Shown here: positions 45,877 to 57,886 of the stretch, piece by piece
Position numbering within the stretch: the stretch's first letter is position 1
Layout: each line of letters begins with the position of its first letter
Notes under the pieces: generated by a model
Told to the model about the DNA's origin: nothing
What the model saw: only the letters and a program-made list of their open reading frames with translations
Database searches by the model: none
Translations under genes and position numbers: made by a program
Assembly (NCBI GenBank): GCA_011317545.1
Contig: WUJK01000002.1
Location: forward strand, 3,286,001 to 3,350,000
From: Coniella vitis
Taxonomy: Eukaryota; Ascomycota; Sordariomycetes; Diaporthales; Schizoparmaceae
Length of the DNA stretch: 64,000 nt
Reading direction: 5' to 3'

Positions 45877-45916
<40 letters not shown>
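45002..45916. other. Intergenic with paired TACATAGTA motifs
   Basis: Contains TACTGTACATAGTA at 45355-45368 and GTACATAGTAC at 45447-45457, about 90 bp apart. It ends in a (CA)n run abutting an ATG. No gene was seen. Confidence 0.5.
45881..45916. repeat. Dinucleotide microsatellite (CA)18
   Basis: Eighteen CA units ending immediately before the ATG at 45917. Confidence 0.95.
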
Positions 45917-45918
<2 letters not shown>

Positions 45919-46533
45919 GGACTCCTTATCCTCCCTCGCGAACCTAGGAGACAACCTGCCCTCCCTCCCAAGCCACGCCGCCCTGCCCGCAACCATCCCC
46001 ATGCGCCGCGTCAAGCAACAAGCCGCTCTCGCCGCCATCGCCGCCAGGTACGCTCCAGACGACATGCAGCAGCTCGACGAGATTTGCAGAGGTCATGGGC
46101 TACTTTTGCGGCAAGGGCCCAGCTGTTGGCATCATCCAGTCTTATCTCGCTGCGCCAGAGCACGGCAGTGAGAACGCCCGACACAGACACACCGTCCCCG
46201 TCGTCGCTCCAAAACACCATCAGGAACGCTCGCCGAGCCCATAGAACAACGCGTACACGACTGCCAACAACGGCCGCCTTGTCCTCTCCCAGGCGCTGGA
46301 GCTGTGGGGTCCTGAGATGGATTTGGATGCCTTGGCTGCTCGCGTGGGTGTAAGGTCCGTCAAAGTCAGCGAGGATGAAAAACAACCAAAGCGGTAAGGG
46401 GTGGAACAGGTGGCGGAGACGGCTCGAGATGGTCAAAGGAGCAGAGTTTGAGGACAAGGTTGTCAGGATTGCCGGGAATTGTGCTGCTCTGATGCTGCAG
46501 TATGAGCAAGAGCTTGAAGGCGAGGTGGCATAG
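45917..46533 (+). pseudogene. Possible gene or gene relic
   Basis: From the ATG at 45917 the first 60 residues look coding (MDSLSSLANLGDN, then RRVKQQAALAAIAARYAPDD). The frame then runs into an unconserved Cys/Arg-rich end and stops at 46171. Downstream, other frames give short plausible stretches, such as RVGVRSVKVSEDEKQPK and KGAEFEDKVVRIAGNCAALM, up to a stop at about 46533. No intron set that I tried joins them. It is either a broken gene with frameshifts or a gene whose introns I cannot place. No family is recognised. Confidence 0.3.
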
Positions 46534-47115
46534 TGAGAGTGTAGCAAAAAGCCCGAGATGGATTGGGCTGAAGACAAAGGTACAGAAGAAGATGAGATAC
46601 CAGATATATACTGTATTCGAGATACCCAATATATGAATAATAAAACTACACAATGGTTGCCAGCCTTTGACTCTATAAGCTTTGATTACAAGCAAGAAGC
46701 CTTGGCCTGTATTCTGAGCTCGTCGCTCTCATACAAGTTGACGACGGCATCACCCAGGGCTAATCTTCTTCACAAGAAGCACACGACTCACTGGCCATTG
46801 CTAATTATTACAAGTTTCTTTTTCCCAGCAGCAGCTTAAGCAGACAAAACTTTCTCTCCTTTCTTTCTTCCTTTCTTCCTCTTCCTGCAACTCAAAACAA
46901 TGTCAGATCCCACCGCACCTTGAAGCAAAACCTCTTCTCACCTACTCCTCCAGCCTGACTTCTTTTCCTCCTCCCCCCTTTTAAAGGGTTCCTACATCTT
47001 GAACCATCTTTCCAAACCACCAAGCCATTCAAACCAGAAAAAAAAGACCTCGACCGTTCATCAACAACCGTTCGTCTTCAAACTCACAAAAGAAAAAAAA
47101 AAAGAAAACACCAAA
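46534..47115. other. Intergenic, 0.58 kb
   Basis: AT-rich part followed by a CT-rich leader of the next gene. Nothing coding was recognised. Confidence 0.5.
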
Positions 47116-47919
47116 ATGCCCAGAAGCGTGCAACGCCCACCAAGCATGGACAAAGAACAGCACCAACTGCCCCCTCCACCACCTCCACGCACACGAACCC
47201 AACGCACGCAATCCGACCAAGCCACCTTGCACCGTCTGCTGCCCCACCAGCGCGCGCTCTGGCACGTCCTCAAAGACAACTACCCCAGCACCGTGGTCAA
47301 ACGGCTCTGCGCAAGCGTCGACCTGCGCGACCAAGAACTGCACTACCTGTACAAGATGCTGATGGAGACGCAGCGCTACGCCCCCGCGGCACTGCACATG
47401 GAGATGCAGGCTCTTCCCGAGGGCATGGCGGCCAAGATTGTGGCCGTGCTGAAGGAGAAGCTGCATCTCGACAGAGGCCCTGCAGCGGGAGCAGCAGCCG
47501 AGAACCGAACGGCAGCGACGCCATCGCTCGCAGACACGGGCAATCCGTTCGTCGAGCCCGACTGCCCCTGTGCCGCGAATGTGGACACCGCAAAGGGTAC
47601 GGAAATGCTCGCCCAGACGCGACCCAAGCGGCGCCACTTTATGTTTTGGGATGAGCGACGCGAGCTGTTTTGGCGCTCGGTGCTCAAGGTCTTTGAAGCA
47701 GGTTGTATTGGCGGAAAGAGTACGCTGGTGACTGCGCCGCCAGCTACTGTCGACTTCCGCACGCTGCACATCTTGTGGCGGCTGGACATGGAGGAACATC
47801 GTGCTCTGCGCGATGGAGACATCAGTCTGCGGGATCCGAACCACCAGTGGTACCATGCTACAAACGAAGAATTTGTTGAGCAGTGGGTGCGGAGACTGCG
47901 AAGCTTCATGGAGGATTAA
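47116..47919 (+). CDS. Hypothetical protein, 267 residues
   Basis: Single exon. The start at 47116 follows an A-rich leader (AAACACCAAAATG), a favourable fungal context; an upstream in-frame ATG at 46999 would add Lys-rich low-complexity sequence. After a Pro-rich N-terminus (PPPPPP, about 19-24) the protein is mixed alpha-helical, with HQRALWHVLKDNYPSTVVKRL, RHFMFWDERRELFWRSVLKV and WYHATNEEFVEQWVRRLRSF. There are no membrane spans, signal peptide or known domain. Codon usage is GC-rich like the neighbours and the frame is long, supporting a real gene of unknown function. Confidence 0.65.
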   Translation: MPRSVQRPPSMDKEQHQLPPPPPPRTRTQRTQSDQATLHRLLPHQRALWHVLKDNYPSTVVKRLCASVDLRDQELHYLYKMLMETQRYAPAALHMEMQALPEGMAAKIVAVLKEKLHLDRGPAAGAAAENRTAATPSLADTGNPFVEPDCPCAANVDTAKGTEMLAQTRPKRRHFMFWDERRELFWRSVLKVFEAGCIGGKSTLVTAPPATVDFRTLHILWRLDMEEHRALRDGDISLRDPNHQWYHATNEEFVEQWVRRLRSFMED

Positions 47920-48150
47920 TTCAGGGGAGGAAAAGGGAGAGAACAGAAGTAGGTTGTAGCAGATGCGAATTCTGCCCGGTGAGCCAGAAAGCTCGCTAAA
48001 GACACGTTCCTGCCTGTAAATAATTGGTGGGGTACTCGTACATAAATCCTCATTATAGAACGCCGTGAATGCAAGTATCACCAAGCCCTTTCTTTCCATT
48101 CCTCCAACGCCTTGGGCAGCTAGCTTTGACTCGTGGTGCCTTCAATCCTC

Positions 48151-49456
48151 TTATTCATCCATGAGCTCCACGCCATTCCGTATAGCACCCACAACTGCGC
48201 CGGTTTGGACAATTTCCGACCCACCACCAGCTATCCTATGCTCGATATTGGCCAGTCCATCCAGCCACGTGATCATGACCTCTGGCTTGACATTCAACTG
48301 CACGACCTCCTCCGAAAGACTCGTTATTATGTCTGCAAGCGCAAGGCCTCGTGCGACCTTGAGCGTGTTGATTGTGGTGAGGCAGGAAGTGATGTCGCTT
48401 GTTGTGAGGAGCGTTCGGAGAATGTCTTGAATTGCATCGGGTGGCGGCGCGGCGATACAGTTGTAGATGGTCTCGACAGTGACCGTGTCTCGCACAATAT
48501 CCTTTTCTGGTATTTTGGGCGCGTCTCGCGGTTGCAAGGGTGTACCTTTTATGCTTGTCAGTCAAACCAGCTTCGAGACCAGAATCAGCCGAGACTCACT
48601 TGATGCATGACAGGCTTGCAGCACATTCAGAGCCCGTCGCATATCGCCTTTGCTCAACCGAACCAGCGCATCTGTTGCCTCTGGCAGAATCTGGACGTCC
48701 TCTTCCGCAATGACCTTGTCGACCAGCACCCGGATATCTGCCTCCTTGAGCGGGCTGAATCGGAACCTTGTACAGCGGGAAAGCAACGCCGGTGAGAGTT
48801 TGTGGGAGTAGTTTGCAATGATGCAGAACCGCGTGTTGGCCGTGTACTTTTCCATGATGCGTCGCAGCGCCATCTGTGCCGTGTTGGTCATGGCATCTGC
48901 TTCGTCGAGAATAATTAACTTGAAGCCAGCCAGCGCACCAGAACCACGTCCGAATCCGCCTCTGCTGAATATTTGCTTGGTCGAGGCAAACGTCTTGATC
49001 TGCTCACGCACAACGTCGATGCCGCGGTCGTCGGAGGCGTTCAGCTCCAGCACCATTTGGCGCATATTATCGGCTCCGTAGATGCGACGGGCAAGAGCGA
49101 GAATGGTAGATGTCTTGCCTGTTCCTGGCGGGCCGTACAGGAGGAGATGAGGGAGTCGGTTGGAGTCGACAAACTTGTTGATGGTTGCGAGAATGTCTTG
49201 GTGGCCAGAGACGTCGGCTAGAGTCGCTGGACGGTACTTTTCCACCCTGGACAGACAAGAGTGATGATTAGCCACACACTGTGACCGCCAACAAGCAAGA
49301 TGACCAGACACAACCTCACCATGGCAAGCTGTCTTCGGCTTCGACGGGCAGATTGGCAGCGCTTCGTTTGCCCTTTGCGGCGTTGTCCGAGGAGAAGGTG
49401 ATGGCGCTGGCCGGGGCTGGGGCGTCCACGTCCATTTCGTCTCCGTAGTCAGACAT
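48151..49456 (-). CDS. RFC3: Replication factor C subunit 3 (clamp loader)
   Basis: Three exons: 49456-49320, 49246-48600 and 48545-48151, giving 392 residues. It is an AAA+ ATPase subunit of RFC, which opens PCNA and loads it at primer-template junctions; it is shared with checkpoint and cohesion clamp loaders. The first splice builds DSLPWVEKYRP, the RFC N-terminal box. Walker A GPPGTGKT (84-91), Walker B ILDEAD (158-163), NASDDRGIDVVREQI and the SRC motif (202-204) are present, followed by the collar domain. The N-terminus has an acidic, low-complexity extension of about 40 residues. The gene converges with the 267-residue hypothetical protein gene. Confidence 0.95.
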
Positions 49457-52077
49457 CTTGAGGCCAATTTCTTCGTCACCAGCTGCGCTTGCAAGGCTGA
49501 TGCTATCTCGGAATGGAGTACACGTCAGTGTGGGGCAGGCAAAATAGTTGTTCGTGGCGCAGGAAAGAGCAATGCAAACTGCCGCTGTTGCTGGATTAAT
49601 TGGCGACTCCCAACTTTGGGAAGACGCGACGCGTCGCCTTCGAGCAAGGGCACGGACCATAGCTTAAGTGGACTTCGCGTTCTGCTGAGTAAGCATGATT
49701 CTGGGGGACTCGGACAAGCCTGACCCAGCACAGTTCTATCACCGCTCTTGCCGGCGCTCCTCTTGGCCTCTTGATCCTATTAACTAGCCGATCATGGCCT
49801 CCGGCAGCTTGTCACCCATCGCATGTCCCACTGGACATACTCACAGAAGCTATCCACAGGTCAAAGTTGCCTTCCGTCCTGCATTCCCACACCGATGCCG
49901 CTTTCTGAGCCTCGATGGCCAGCTTTGTCGACAACCATTTCGGAGACGTGTCTAGTTGTCTAGCCCTACCGGAAACCCGGTGACGTGCATCATGCACCGG
50001 TCACCCTGCAGACAAAACGTGCTGCAATCAAATGCTCCGGAGTGACAATGAACCGTCGACGACGATGCTATCGGCTGTCTCAATCAAGGCTACCTTGCTT
50101 TATGTTTGCGACGTACAATCTATGGTACACCAGCGCAGCACGTGCTGTGCCACGTGGGCTTCCGATACAGCTATCAAAATAACTGCATGTCGTTGGGCGT
50201 TGCTGTGCATGATCTGAAACTTGCACGATCAACGACTGCACGGCAGACACAGCGCGAGATATGCGAGATTGTTACGATGCATAGTCAAGCGGCAAGTGCA
50301 AAGCTTCAAACCGTAGTCCACCATTAGGGACTGCCCAAGCGTGTTCGCAAGGCTGTTCCGAAGCTCGGGGCTCGAACACTAAGAGATTTGGTGACTCCGC
50401 ATCCCAAACTTAACATCAGGCACCGGCATGGGCGACACTCCCTGTCACTCGCATCATCGCGGGATTGTGAACCTCAAAGACTCTTATGGGAGTTGGCCTT
50501 ATAAGAGGTGCAGCCTCAAGATAGTCTCTTGGGATCTCTTTCTAGCACCGCATGTGTATCAGTTGAGGGTTACTAGACAGTCCAGCTGCCTAATGACCCG
50601 GATAGTCAAAAGACGGATGACAGGTGCATATCCCAAAAAGAAATGCAGCACTAATGAAGTCCTCGCCTTGACGACTTGGCTGGAGTCCTGGAAGGTCTAC
50701 AGTCTTTGCGCGGTCTGAGTAGCAGCAGGCAAAGGATCCTGCCCACCAACTCAGTCGTTTGAAAAAGCAGTCAGCTACATCTGCATGTCCCAGTGGCATA
50801 TAGACGATGTCCAGGAACAAGACAAATCTTGATCCAGCAAGGACAGACGATGCTGTACAGACACCATGAGCCATGCCCGAGCTTTTCAAAGCATCATATC
50901 AAGACGACATGGCTCAGCTCAGGGAAACTTGACATACTACGAACCTGGTGATGAGCCTGATAATATGCTGTCAAAATACTGTTCTGTGCTGAAAGCCGAG
51001 AATGATGCTGATACCAGAATGTTTATTAGCATCACACCAGAATCCTACAGAAGACGACTGATCCTGGCCGAGGGACGTTACGGCGCATTCCGTAGCGCCA
51101 ATAGTGGATGCGCGGGGCAGCAGAGACCCCACTGTCGATCGCTGCAGGGCCCCAGCAGAGACAGGGCGCGTCCACCAATCCCCAGCGCGACGGTCTCCCA
51201 CGTGCGGTAACATTCTAGGTGGTGCCAGGCAGAGCTGCTGCGACAATTTCAGTGACCTTCCACTTCCGGGCTCGGAATTCGGTGTTGGAGTTTGGGGAGT
51301 GTATTCGTCAAGGCTAGATCGCGCGCTTCTAGCAAAGCCTACCCGACTCACGGCAGAGAAGGACATCTTCAAAAAGCAAGGGACGCTGTCCTGTCTCTCA
51401 GTTCGCACGGCACCGGATTAGCACACTTCTCGGCAGCCTCGTGTCTTGTCGAGGGTTTGTGGGATAACGAGATCTATCACAGCCGTGTGACAGCCAATAT
51501 CTTATGGGTTGACCGTGGCATATGCTGCGTCGTAGGCATGCTGCCAAGTTGAGCACGTGGTCTCAAGGCTCGGCCAATCATTGTATCTCTATTAGGTTCT
51601 TTGGTCTTTCCCGCCTCGGATATCGCAGGCGGCGAGGAGGCAAAGACCCCCACTCGATGCACTACTCGATAATGGTTCGACCGGTATTGGCTGGCTCTGC
51701 CGACAGAGTTGCATCCGGTGCTCTGCCAGCGAACCAAACCACCCTCGTGCACTGCGCAGAAGAGCTTCCTCAAGCGCAGGCTAGACCTTTGCTCAACACC
51801 ACACAGCCCACTATCCCGGATGGACGGCTATGCGAACCCCGCAGGCTTCGCTGAGAGTGTTGATGGCGCAAAAATGCATAGAATTCCAACCGACTGCAAC
51901 AGACTGAGGCAGCGTATAAAGTACGGTCTCATCCGTGGCCAAGCCGGTCCTGTCGTCGTTTGAACGGCCCGCGGATCTTCATCACGGTGTTGCACGTCTC
52001 TTCAAAGCCAGCAAGCTCGCCATTTCCCCGGAGTCACTTGGCACAATCTTGCTTCTAGTTCCAAGACCAGCACGACC
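49457..52077. other. Long intergenic region (2.6 kb)
   Basis: No frame has family resemblance on either strand and no RNA gene was recognised. The right end carries the acid phosphatase promoter (TATAAA at 51915). The base composition is ordinary, so it is not a RIP block. Confidence 0.5.
51915..51920 (+). promoter_or_regulatory. TATA box of acid phosphatase gene
   Basis: TATAAA, 158 nt before the start codon. Plausible by position only. Confidence 0.4.
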
Positions 52078-53379
52078 ATGCGATCCCAGAGTGTTGCGCT
52101 ATTGGCTGCGGCCGTTGGCTCCGCCAGCGCCCAGGAGTACTATTCGAACACGGCGACCTCCACGGCGTCAGTCTATGCTGCCCAGGCCACCGCCAAGTCG
52201 GCCAGCCCAGTGAGCCACGTCAAGGGTAAGGCCTTTGACCGGTTCGTCCAGATTTGGCTGGAAAACACCGACTATGATCTTGCCATTGGTGACCGTAAGT
52301 CTTGTACCCGTTGTTTCGCCCTTTGTCGTGGCACATCCATACTGACACGAGGCTTCTCAGCCAACCTCGCCTGGCTGGCTTCGCAGGGCATCACGTTGAC
52401 CAACTATGTCGCCACGACGCACCCTTCTGAGCCCAACTATGTTGCCTCTCACGGTGGTGACAACTTTGGCATGGACAATGACGACTTCAACTTTATCGAC
52501 GCCAACGTCTCGACCATTGTTGATCTGCTTGAGGAAAAGAGCATTTCGTGGGGCGAGTACCAGGAGGACATGCCCTACACTGGATTCGAGGGCTACGACT
52601 GGCTCAACCAGGTCACGGGCGCCAACGACTACGTCCGCAAGCACAACCCCGCCGTCATTTACAATGCCAATTCCGGCGTTGCTTCGCGGCTCGAGGTCAT
52701 CAAGAACACAACCCTCTTCTACGAGGATCTTGAGAATGACACTCTGCCCCAGTGGATGTTCATTACACCCAACATGACCTCGGACGGGCATGACAGCTCC
52801 GTAACCGTGGCCGGCTCATGGACGCGCAACTTTTTGGAGCCACTGCTCAAGGATGACCGCTTCATGAACAACACCCTGGTCGTCATCACCTTTGACGAGA
52901 ACTCGTCGTACGCGATCCGCAACAATGTCCTCGCCATTCTCTTGGGCGACGCTGTCCCCGAGCACCTCGTGGGCACCACCGACACCAACTTTTACAACCA
53001 CTACTCGAACCTCGCGACGGTCGAGGCCAACTGGGACTTGCACACCCTGGGCCGCTGGGACGTGGGCGCCAACGTCTTCCAGTTTGTCGCGGAAAAGACG
53101 GGCGACACGGTGCGCCAGTGGGACACCAAGACCTACGGCGCTGAGAGTTCGTGGTACTACAATGCGAGCTACGATGGCGTCATGAACAACGCCCCCTCGT
53201 ACCCCGTCTACCCAGCTCCCAACCTGAACATCAAGAGCCCCAGCGGGCGCACTGTGTCGCCTGCCATCAAGGCCAAGTGGGAGCACAGCAAGAACCCCGA
53301 CTACTACAAGAACATTATCGAGTTCCCTGACCACTATCACGCTCCTGCTGGCTACACTGGTGGCTCGTATGCCACTTAG
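52078..53379 (+). CDS. Secreted acid phosphatase (phosphoesterase family)
   Basis: Two exons: 52078-52294 and 52361-53379, giving 411 residues. The signal peptide MRSQSVALLAAAVGSASA precedes FDRFVQIWLENTDYDLAIGD, PNLAWLASQGITLTNY and THPSEPNYVASHGGD, the metal and substrate region of PF04185-type phosphoesterases. MFITPNMTSDGHDSSV and LVVITFDEN contribute further ligands. Many NxT/NxS sites suit an extracellular glycoprotein of the Aspergillus PhoA / Pho-type acid phosphatase group, probably induced by phosphate starvation (family knowledge). The 66-nt intron is a multiple of three and has no in-frame stop, so unspliced mRNA would add 22 residues between Asp72 and the conserved PNLAW. The GTAAGT/TCAG borders and family alignment favour splicing. 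Confidence 0.93.
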   Translation: MRSQSVALLAAAVGSASAQEYYSNTATSTASVYAAQATAKSASPVSHVKGKAFDRFVQIWLENTDYDLAIGDRKSCTRCFALCRGTSILTRGFSANLAWLASQGITLTNYVATTHPSEPNYVASHGGDNFGMDNDDFNFIDANVSTIVDLLEEKSISWGEYQEDMPYTGFEGYDWLNQVTGANDYVRKHNPAVIYNANSGVASRLEVIKNTTLFYEDLENDTLPQWMFITPNMTSDGHDSSVTVAGSWTRNFLEPLLKDDRFMNNTLVVITFDENSSYAIRNNVLAILLGDAVPEHLVGTTDTNFYNHYSNLATVEANWDLHTLGRWDVGANVFQFVAEKTGDTVRQWDTKTYGAESSWYYNASYDGVMNNAPSYPVYPAPNLNIKSPSGRTVSPAIKAKWEHSKNPDYYKNIIEFPDHYHAPAGYTGGSYAT

Positions 53380-55065
53380 GCCAAAGGAGGTGGAAAATGA
53401 GTGAAGCAAGTAAAATTCTGGTGCCAGAGGATGATATGGCCGCGTTTTTTTCTTTTTGGAACACGGCATCATCTTTGCTGGGCCAATTAGTTCATTTATA
53501 TAATTTTGACACATTAATAGCATGATACTTGGACGTCTTGTGCCCGCCACATATGCTTGCACATGCTTGATACAATGCTTACATATGGAAATACAGATCA
53601 GACCTGCTCTTTTTGATCACCCACTCTGCATGAAATCCGGAGAATTTGGTCCCTCGTCGGGTGGATGGGGCCTAGCCTGGTTCCACAACCCAATGCAATC
53701 TGTTTGCTCGAACCTGCACCCAAGACCGGCCACTTTTCCCCAGGCTAACTGGCCTGCCTTTTCTTGTTCCTGTGAAGATCATCATCATTCTGATGAACGC
53801 GGGGGTTGAGGTGGGCTTGACTTGCACATGTATGAACTCGTTCATTCGCCCGGTGGTCCGGTTCCAGCACTGCAGGAACGCATTTTGCAAAAAAAAAAAA
53901 AAAAAAACACCAGATGGAGCCGAGGCTCTGAACCATTCCTCCCACCACACCCACTGCCCCCCCCCCCCCCCACCTCTTCCCCCAGCCACCACCCGCAGCA
54001 GTGCAACAAACCAAGAAAACTGATTTGCCCAGTACTGAAGCATGGCACCACAGAGCGAGGATTGATGAATTATATCGTCATAGCTGCTCATGAGAGCCGT
54101 CGTCCATCACTGCTTTGCGATCCTCACACAGCTCTTTGCCCGATGCGCGCCTTGATGGTTTTGGGAAGTTCGCGCTGCACTTTTGGGTTAAAATAGCTGT
54201 CTCGGGTAGAGGATTGGGGGTCTGGGTATCATCCATGTGTTATCAAGCCCCCTCCAGCAATGATAAAACATCCTGGGTATACCATGTAAGTCAGGAGGTT
54301 CACAGGAAGAAAAAATCGCATTACCATGTACCAGCATTGTTCCTGGCTAGACTTTTCCAATTTTGAGACCACGACACCCAACGACGCCGATCATATCCTC
54401 GTTGCTCTAGTTCTCTGTAGCTTCTCACGGCCTCGTGTCTGGTGTGGTTGGGTTTGGCCAGGGGTTATGTTGTTTATTTCCTTCTATATTTTGGTTGGTT
54501 CGAATGGGGTGACGTCGGCATGACGGCCAAAAGTCGTTATGGAACACTCACTTCTCGGCGATACACAAGCCCCCAAGCGAGTGTGAGAGAGAAAGAAGAG
54601 ATGCACAATGATATAAGAATGGAGATTAATGTCGATTAGAAAGAAAAAAAGAAAGACAATCGGGTGCGTATTTGATTTTTGTTTTTTTTGGGGGTTCTCC
54701 CTACACGATTGGGTTCTTCGGTTTGTTTGAGACATACTCGGCGTGCAACTTGTTTAAGGAAGATCGTGCTCGGCCATCACTCACTCACAACACACTGTGT
54801 TTTCGATTGTTTTGCCCATTCGGGTTTTCGGTTTTGGGGGTTTTCGATACTCGGCTCGATTAACTCGATCAAGTTATTGTGGCACAACTCGACGCAATTG
54901 CATACATTTTCCAACACAACAGACAGACACGAGAAACAACAAAGAAGCGGGGGGAAATTCCAAGACAAATTCCGCGGCACGCCAGTTTAAACGAATATAC
55001 CAGGCAAACACCCAAAAAAAACGACAAAAGAAACGCAGAAGAAAAAAAAAAAGAGAAAAAAGAAC
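53380..55065. other. Intergenic, 1.7 kb, with homopolymer tracts
   Basis: Contains a poly-A tract (about 53889-53906) and a poly-C tract (about 53957-53971) close together, and an A-rich leader just before the next start codon. No gene was seen. Confidence 0.5.
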
Positions 55066-55830
55066 ATGCCTCCGCCAACACGAACCTTGTCTGATGCCGT
55101 GACACGCGTGCTGCATGGCCGGCAGACCACCGTGACGGTTACGCAAGTTGCTACGTCGTCCAGCAGCTCGGATAACTCGTCGTCCGGGTCGAATCTGAGC
55201 GGTGGTGCTATTGCGGGTATTGTGATTGGGTCTATTGCTGGGTTCTTCTTGTTGTGTATGTTACCAATTGTTTTTTTTAATATCGTTTTTGTCTTTTTAA
55301 TTCCTTTTTCTTTGCCCTCTGTTTCACAGTTTGTTTCCTATGATCTTGTTTGAGGACTACCGACCGGCTTGTATCACTTATACAACGTCGGCTATCGAGG
55401 CTGGATGGATCACCACATGAAACTCCACACAATCCATTCCTCCTCAACCCCCCGACTACCCGATCGATCCCTACTCAACATATAACATAACATTATTGAT
55501 TCATTATACCAATTTCTTGTGTACTGACTTTTACTTCCAAACCTTTCTTCAGGGTGGATCATCCGGTCCTTTACCAACATGGGCGGACCCCCGCAGGAGC
55601 CCCCGCGGCGCGACACAGCGTGGTACGACGACGTGGAAGCGGAGCGGTCGTCCCCGCGCCGGCGGACGCGGTCCCGCCGGCGGAGCAGCCACCGGCGCAG
55701 CGGGTCGTACTATGTGCAAGAGACGCATCCGAGCCACCACCACCGGTCGCGCAGCCGGGAGATGCGGGTGGTGCAGCCCGTGTATGCGGAGCCGAGGAGG
55801 CCGAGCAAGACGTATGTGGTGAGGGAGTGA
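55066..55830 (+). CDS. Small single-pass membrane protein with Arg/Ser-rich tail
   Basis: Two exons: 55066-55255 and 55553-55830, giving 155 residues. A short Ser/Thr-rich N-terminus (SSSSSDNSSSGS) is followed by GGAIAGIVIGSIAGFFLL and one transmembrane helix completed across the 297-nt intron by WWIIRSF. The tail starts GGPPQEPPRRDTAWYDDVE and is rich in Arg, Ser and His, including an RRRTRSRRRSSHRRS cluster. There is no signal peptide. Such proteins are common in Sordariomycetes as uncharacterised type I/III membrane proteins. The conserved PP and W-Y-D-D-V elements suggest a cytosolic binding tail, but no function is known. Confidence 0.7.
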
Positions 55831-55877
55831 AGGGGAGATGGTTGACGGAGAGGAAAGTAGAGACACACCCATGCACA

Positions 55878-55960
<83 letters not shown>

Positions 55961-57886
55961 AGAGAGAAAGGAGAAAGAGAAGAGTTGAGTTGGGAGGCTT
56001 GTTATGAAGAGGGAAAACAAAATATTTGAGGACTCGAGTTTTGAGATCGGATCTTGAAGGATGGCCGGTTGATTATATGCTCTTCTCTTTTTCATGACAC
56101 TTGTTTTCCCTTTTTTTTCCTTCGTAAGACAGAGGCACAGTTCAAGGGCAGAAGGGGGGGGGGGGGTCCGGGTGAGAGAAGAAGATTGGTTGTCAATATT
56201 TGGGAACTTGGGATGGAACTATTGAATTGGCAGGCGAAGAGGGCTTTTCCCAAGGAAGACAGACGGCTGCCAAGTCCATGGTTTGCAACGAAATCGAAAT
56301 ACCACGAAGTATATGAAAATATTATGTAGTAATGTGATCACGGCACTAGGAGACGGTTTGATTGAGTCCCTGGCAAAGCTGTAAGATGGACGAGGACAAT
56401 TACAAGACTATTGTGCAGTGCCGCCTTCTTCAACGGTGTCTTGGTCATTCGCTCGGCTGCTCGGGTATCTGACACTCGCTTGGCTTGGAGCGAGGCCAGT
56501 TATTTATCTGGACTGACTCGGCCATCAATCAGTCCTGCTGGGTGAAAGTATATATACTTGGCCCCTTGCAAGCCAGCCACGCACAAAGCAGGCAACAACT
56601 CCGCGTTCTATTCATTCACACAGAGTGCTGCTATGAAAAACACATTCCTTGTCTCGAGGCACTATTTTGGCAGGACGCAGTGCAACCCACAACATTTGAT
56701 TGCCCAACAGCACCCAGACATGCCGTTTGGCGCGGGCCCCGTGCCGAATAGGCAGAACTAGTGAGCGCCACGATGTTCCTAGTTGCAACTGCACTGCAGC
56801 TTACATAGTATATGTAATACTAGTACATGCATTTACGAGGTTTAGCCCCCCTTTTCCCCCCGAGGGCTTTACCACGCCCCTCCCTCAGGGCTTGAGAGCT
56901 GCCCAGAGGGCTTCGCTCCTTGGCCGGTCACTGTCTTCGCACCTGGAACGGGCGTCACGATCTTATCCTGTTGCTCTCGTCGACAACCGGCGTTTGCTAC
57001 CCGGAAGGCCGGGGCTAGGAAAGAAAACGATGGGGGATACATGGCAGTTTGATTCACCTTATTCATCAAGTTAAGGTTGCTGGTGGGCTTGGATGCTTGG
57101 TAGGAGTCGTGCTTGGGTTAGCGAGTGAGTGGGCTGTTTAGATTGGATCTGTGTCTGCTCTTTCGCCATACTTATCCCCATTCTTCGGCCGTTTGCTTTC
57201 TTCTCCTTCCTCTCTATTTCCCGCCTTGTTTGTTCCTCTTGTTGTTTTTTTCATCGTGGTGGTTGCCCACCCGTCTGTAGACTTCAGCATCCACCATTGA
57301 GTCTGTACGCCCATGAGACCCTAATATTGCCCAGCAAGCATCGTAGGATGCTGTGCTCCCACTCGATCTAGGCACGCCACCCGTTCGTCTACTCAGTTCA
57401 TCATTCTTCAACGGCAACCGCACGTATATCGACACATGCAATTCACGGCTACTTGCTGTTTGGGGGCCAAGACCCGACTGACCTGGTCTCATTAAAACCC
57501 TGCGCGGCAAGAGAAAAAAAAAAGAGAGAAAAAAGGACGGAGGGCTGAAACCATTCAGTCGCCGAACGCGGACAAGACGGGACCCGTCCTGTGTACTAAT
57601 AATAGTATTCTCACACAAAGGGAAGACCAAGGGAGGAGAAAGAAGGTTTCGAGAACAGACCGTTTTCCGAAACAACACATAGGGGCTGACTGACTGACCG
57701 ACCGACCGACCCGGCCCAACCAACCGACCCAATTGAGCGAGCGACTTGGACCGATCTTTTGTGTGTGTTTTCTGGGAGAGAAAAAAAGAAAGCAAAAAAA
57801 GAAGAAAGAAAAAAGAAGAAAAAAAAACTTAAACACACCAATCCACACCTTCTTGTATCCCCGTCCCACCCGCCACATCCCCCCGC
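55831..57886. other. Intergenic, 2.1 kb
   Basis: After the compound microsatellite there is a poly-G tract (about 56154-56165) and TACATAGTA at 56802-56810. A GACC-type repeat (about 57686-57713) and an A-rich leader precede the spherulin-4 gene. No gene was recognised. Confidence 0.5.
55880..55955. repeat. Compound microsatellite (AC)n(GA)n
   Basis: About sixteen AC units run directly into about twenty-two GA units, in the 3' region of the membrane protein gene. Confidence 0.95.

Noticed and set aside
47029..48099. Minus-strand 356-codon frame
   Set aside because: Mirror of the 267-residue gene, Cys/His/Arg-rich with no conserved motif.
49457..52077. Gene in the 2.6 kb gap upstream of the acid phosphatase
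   Set aside because: Several frames of 60-145 codons exist on both strands, but none has family motifs, coherent splice joins or a signal peptide.
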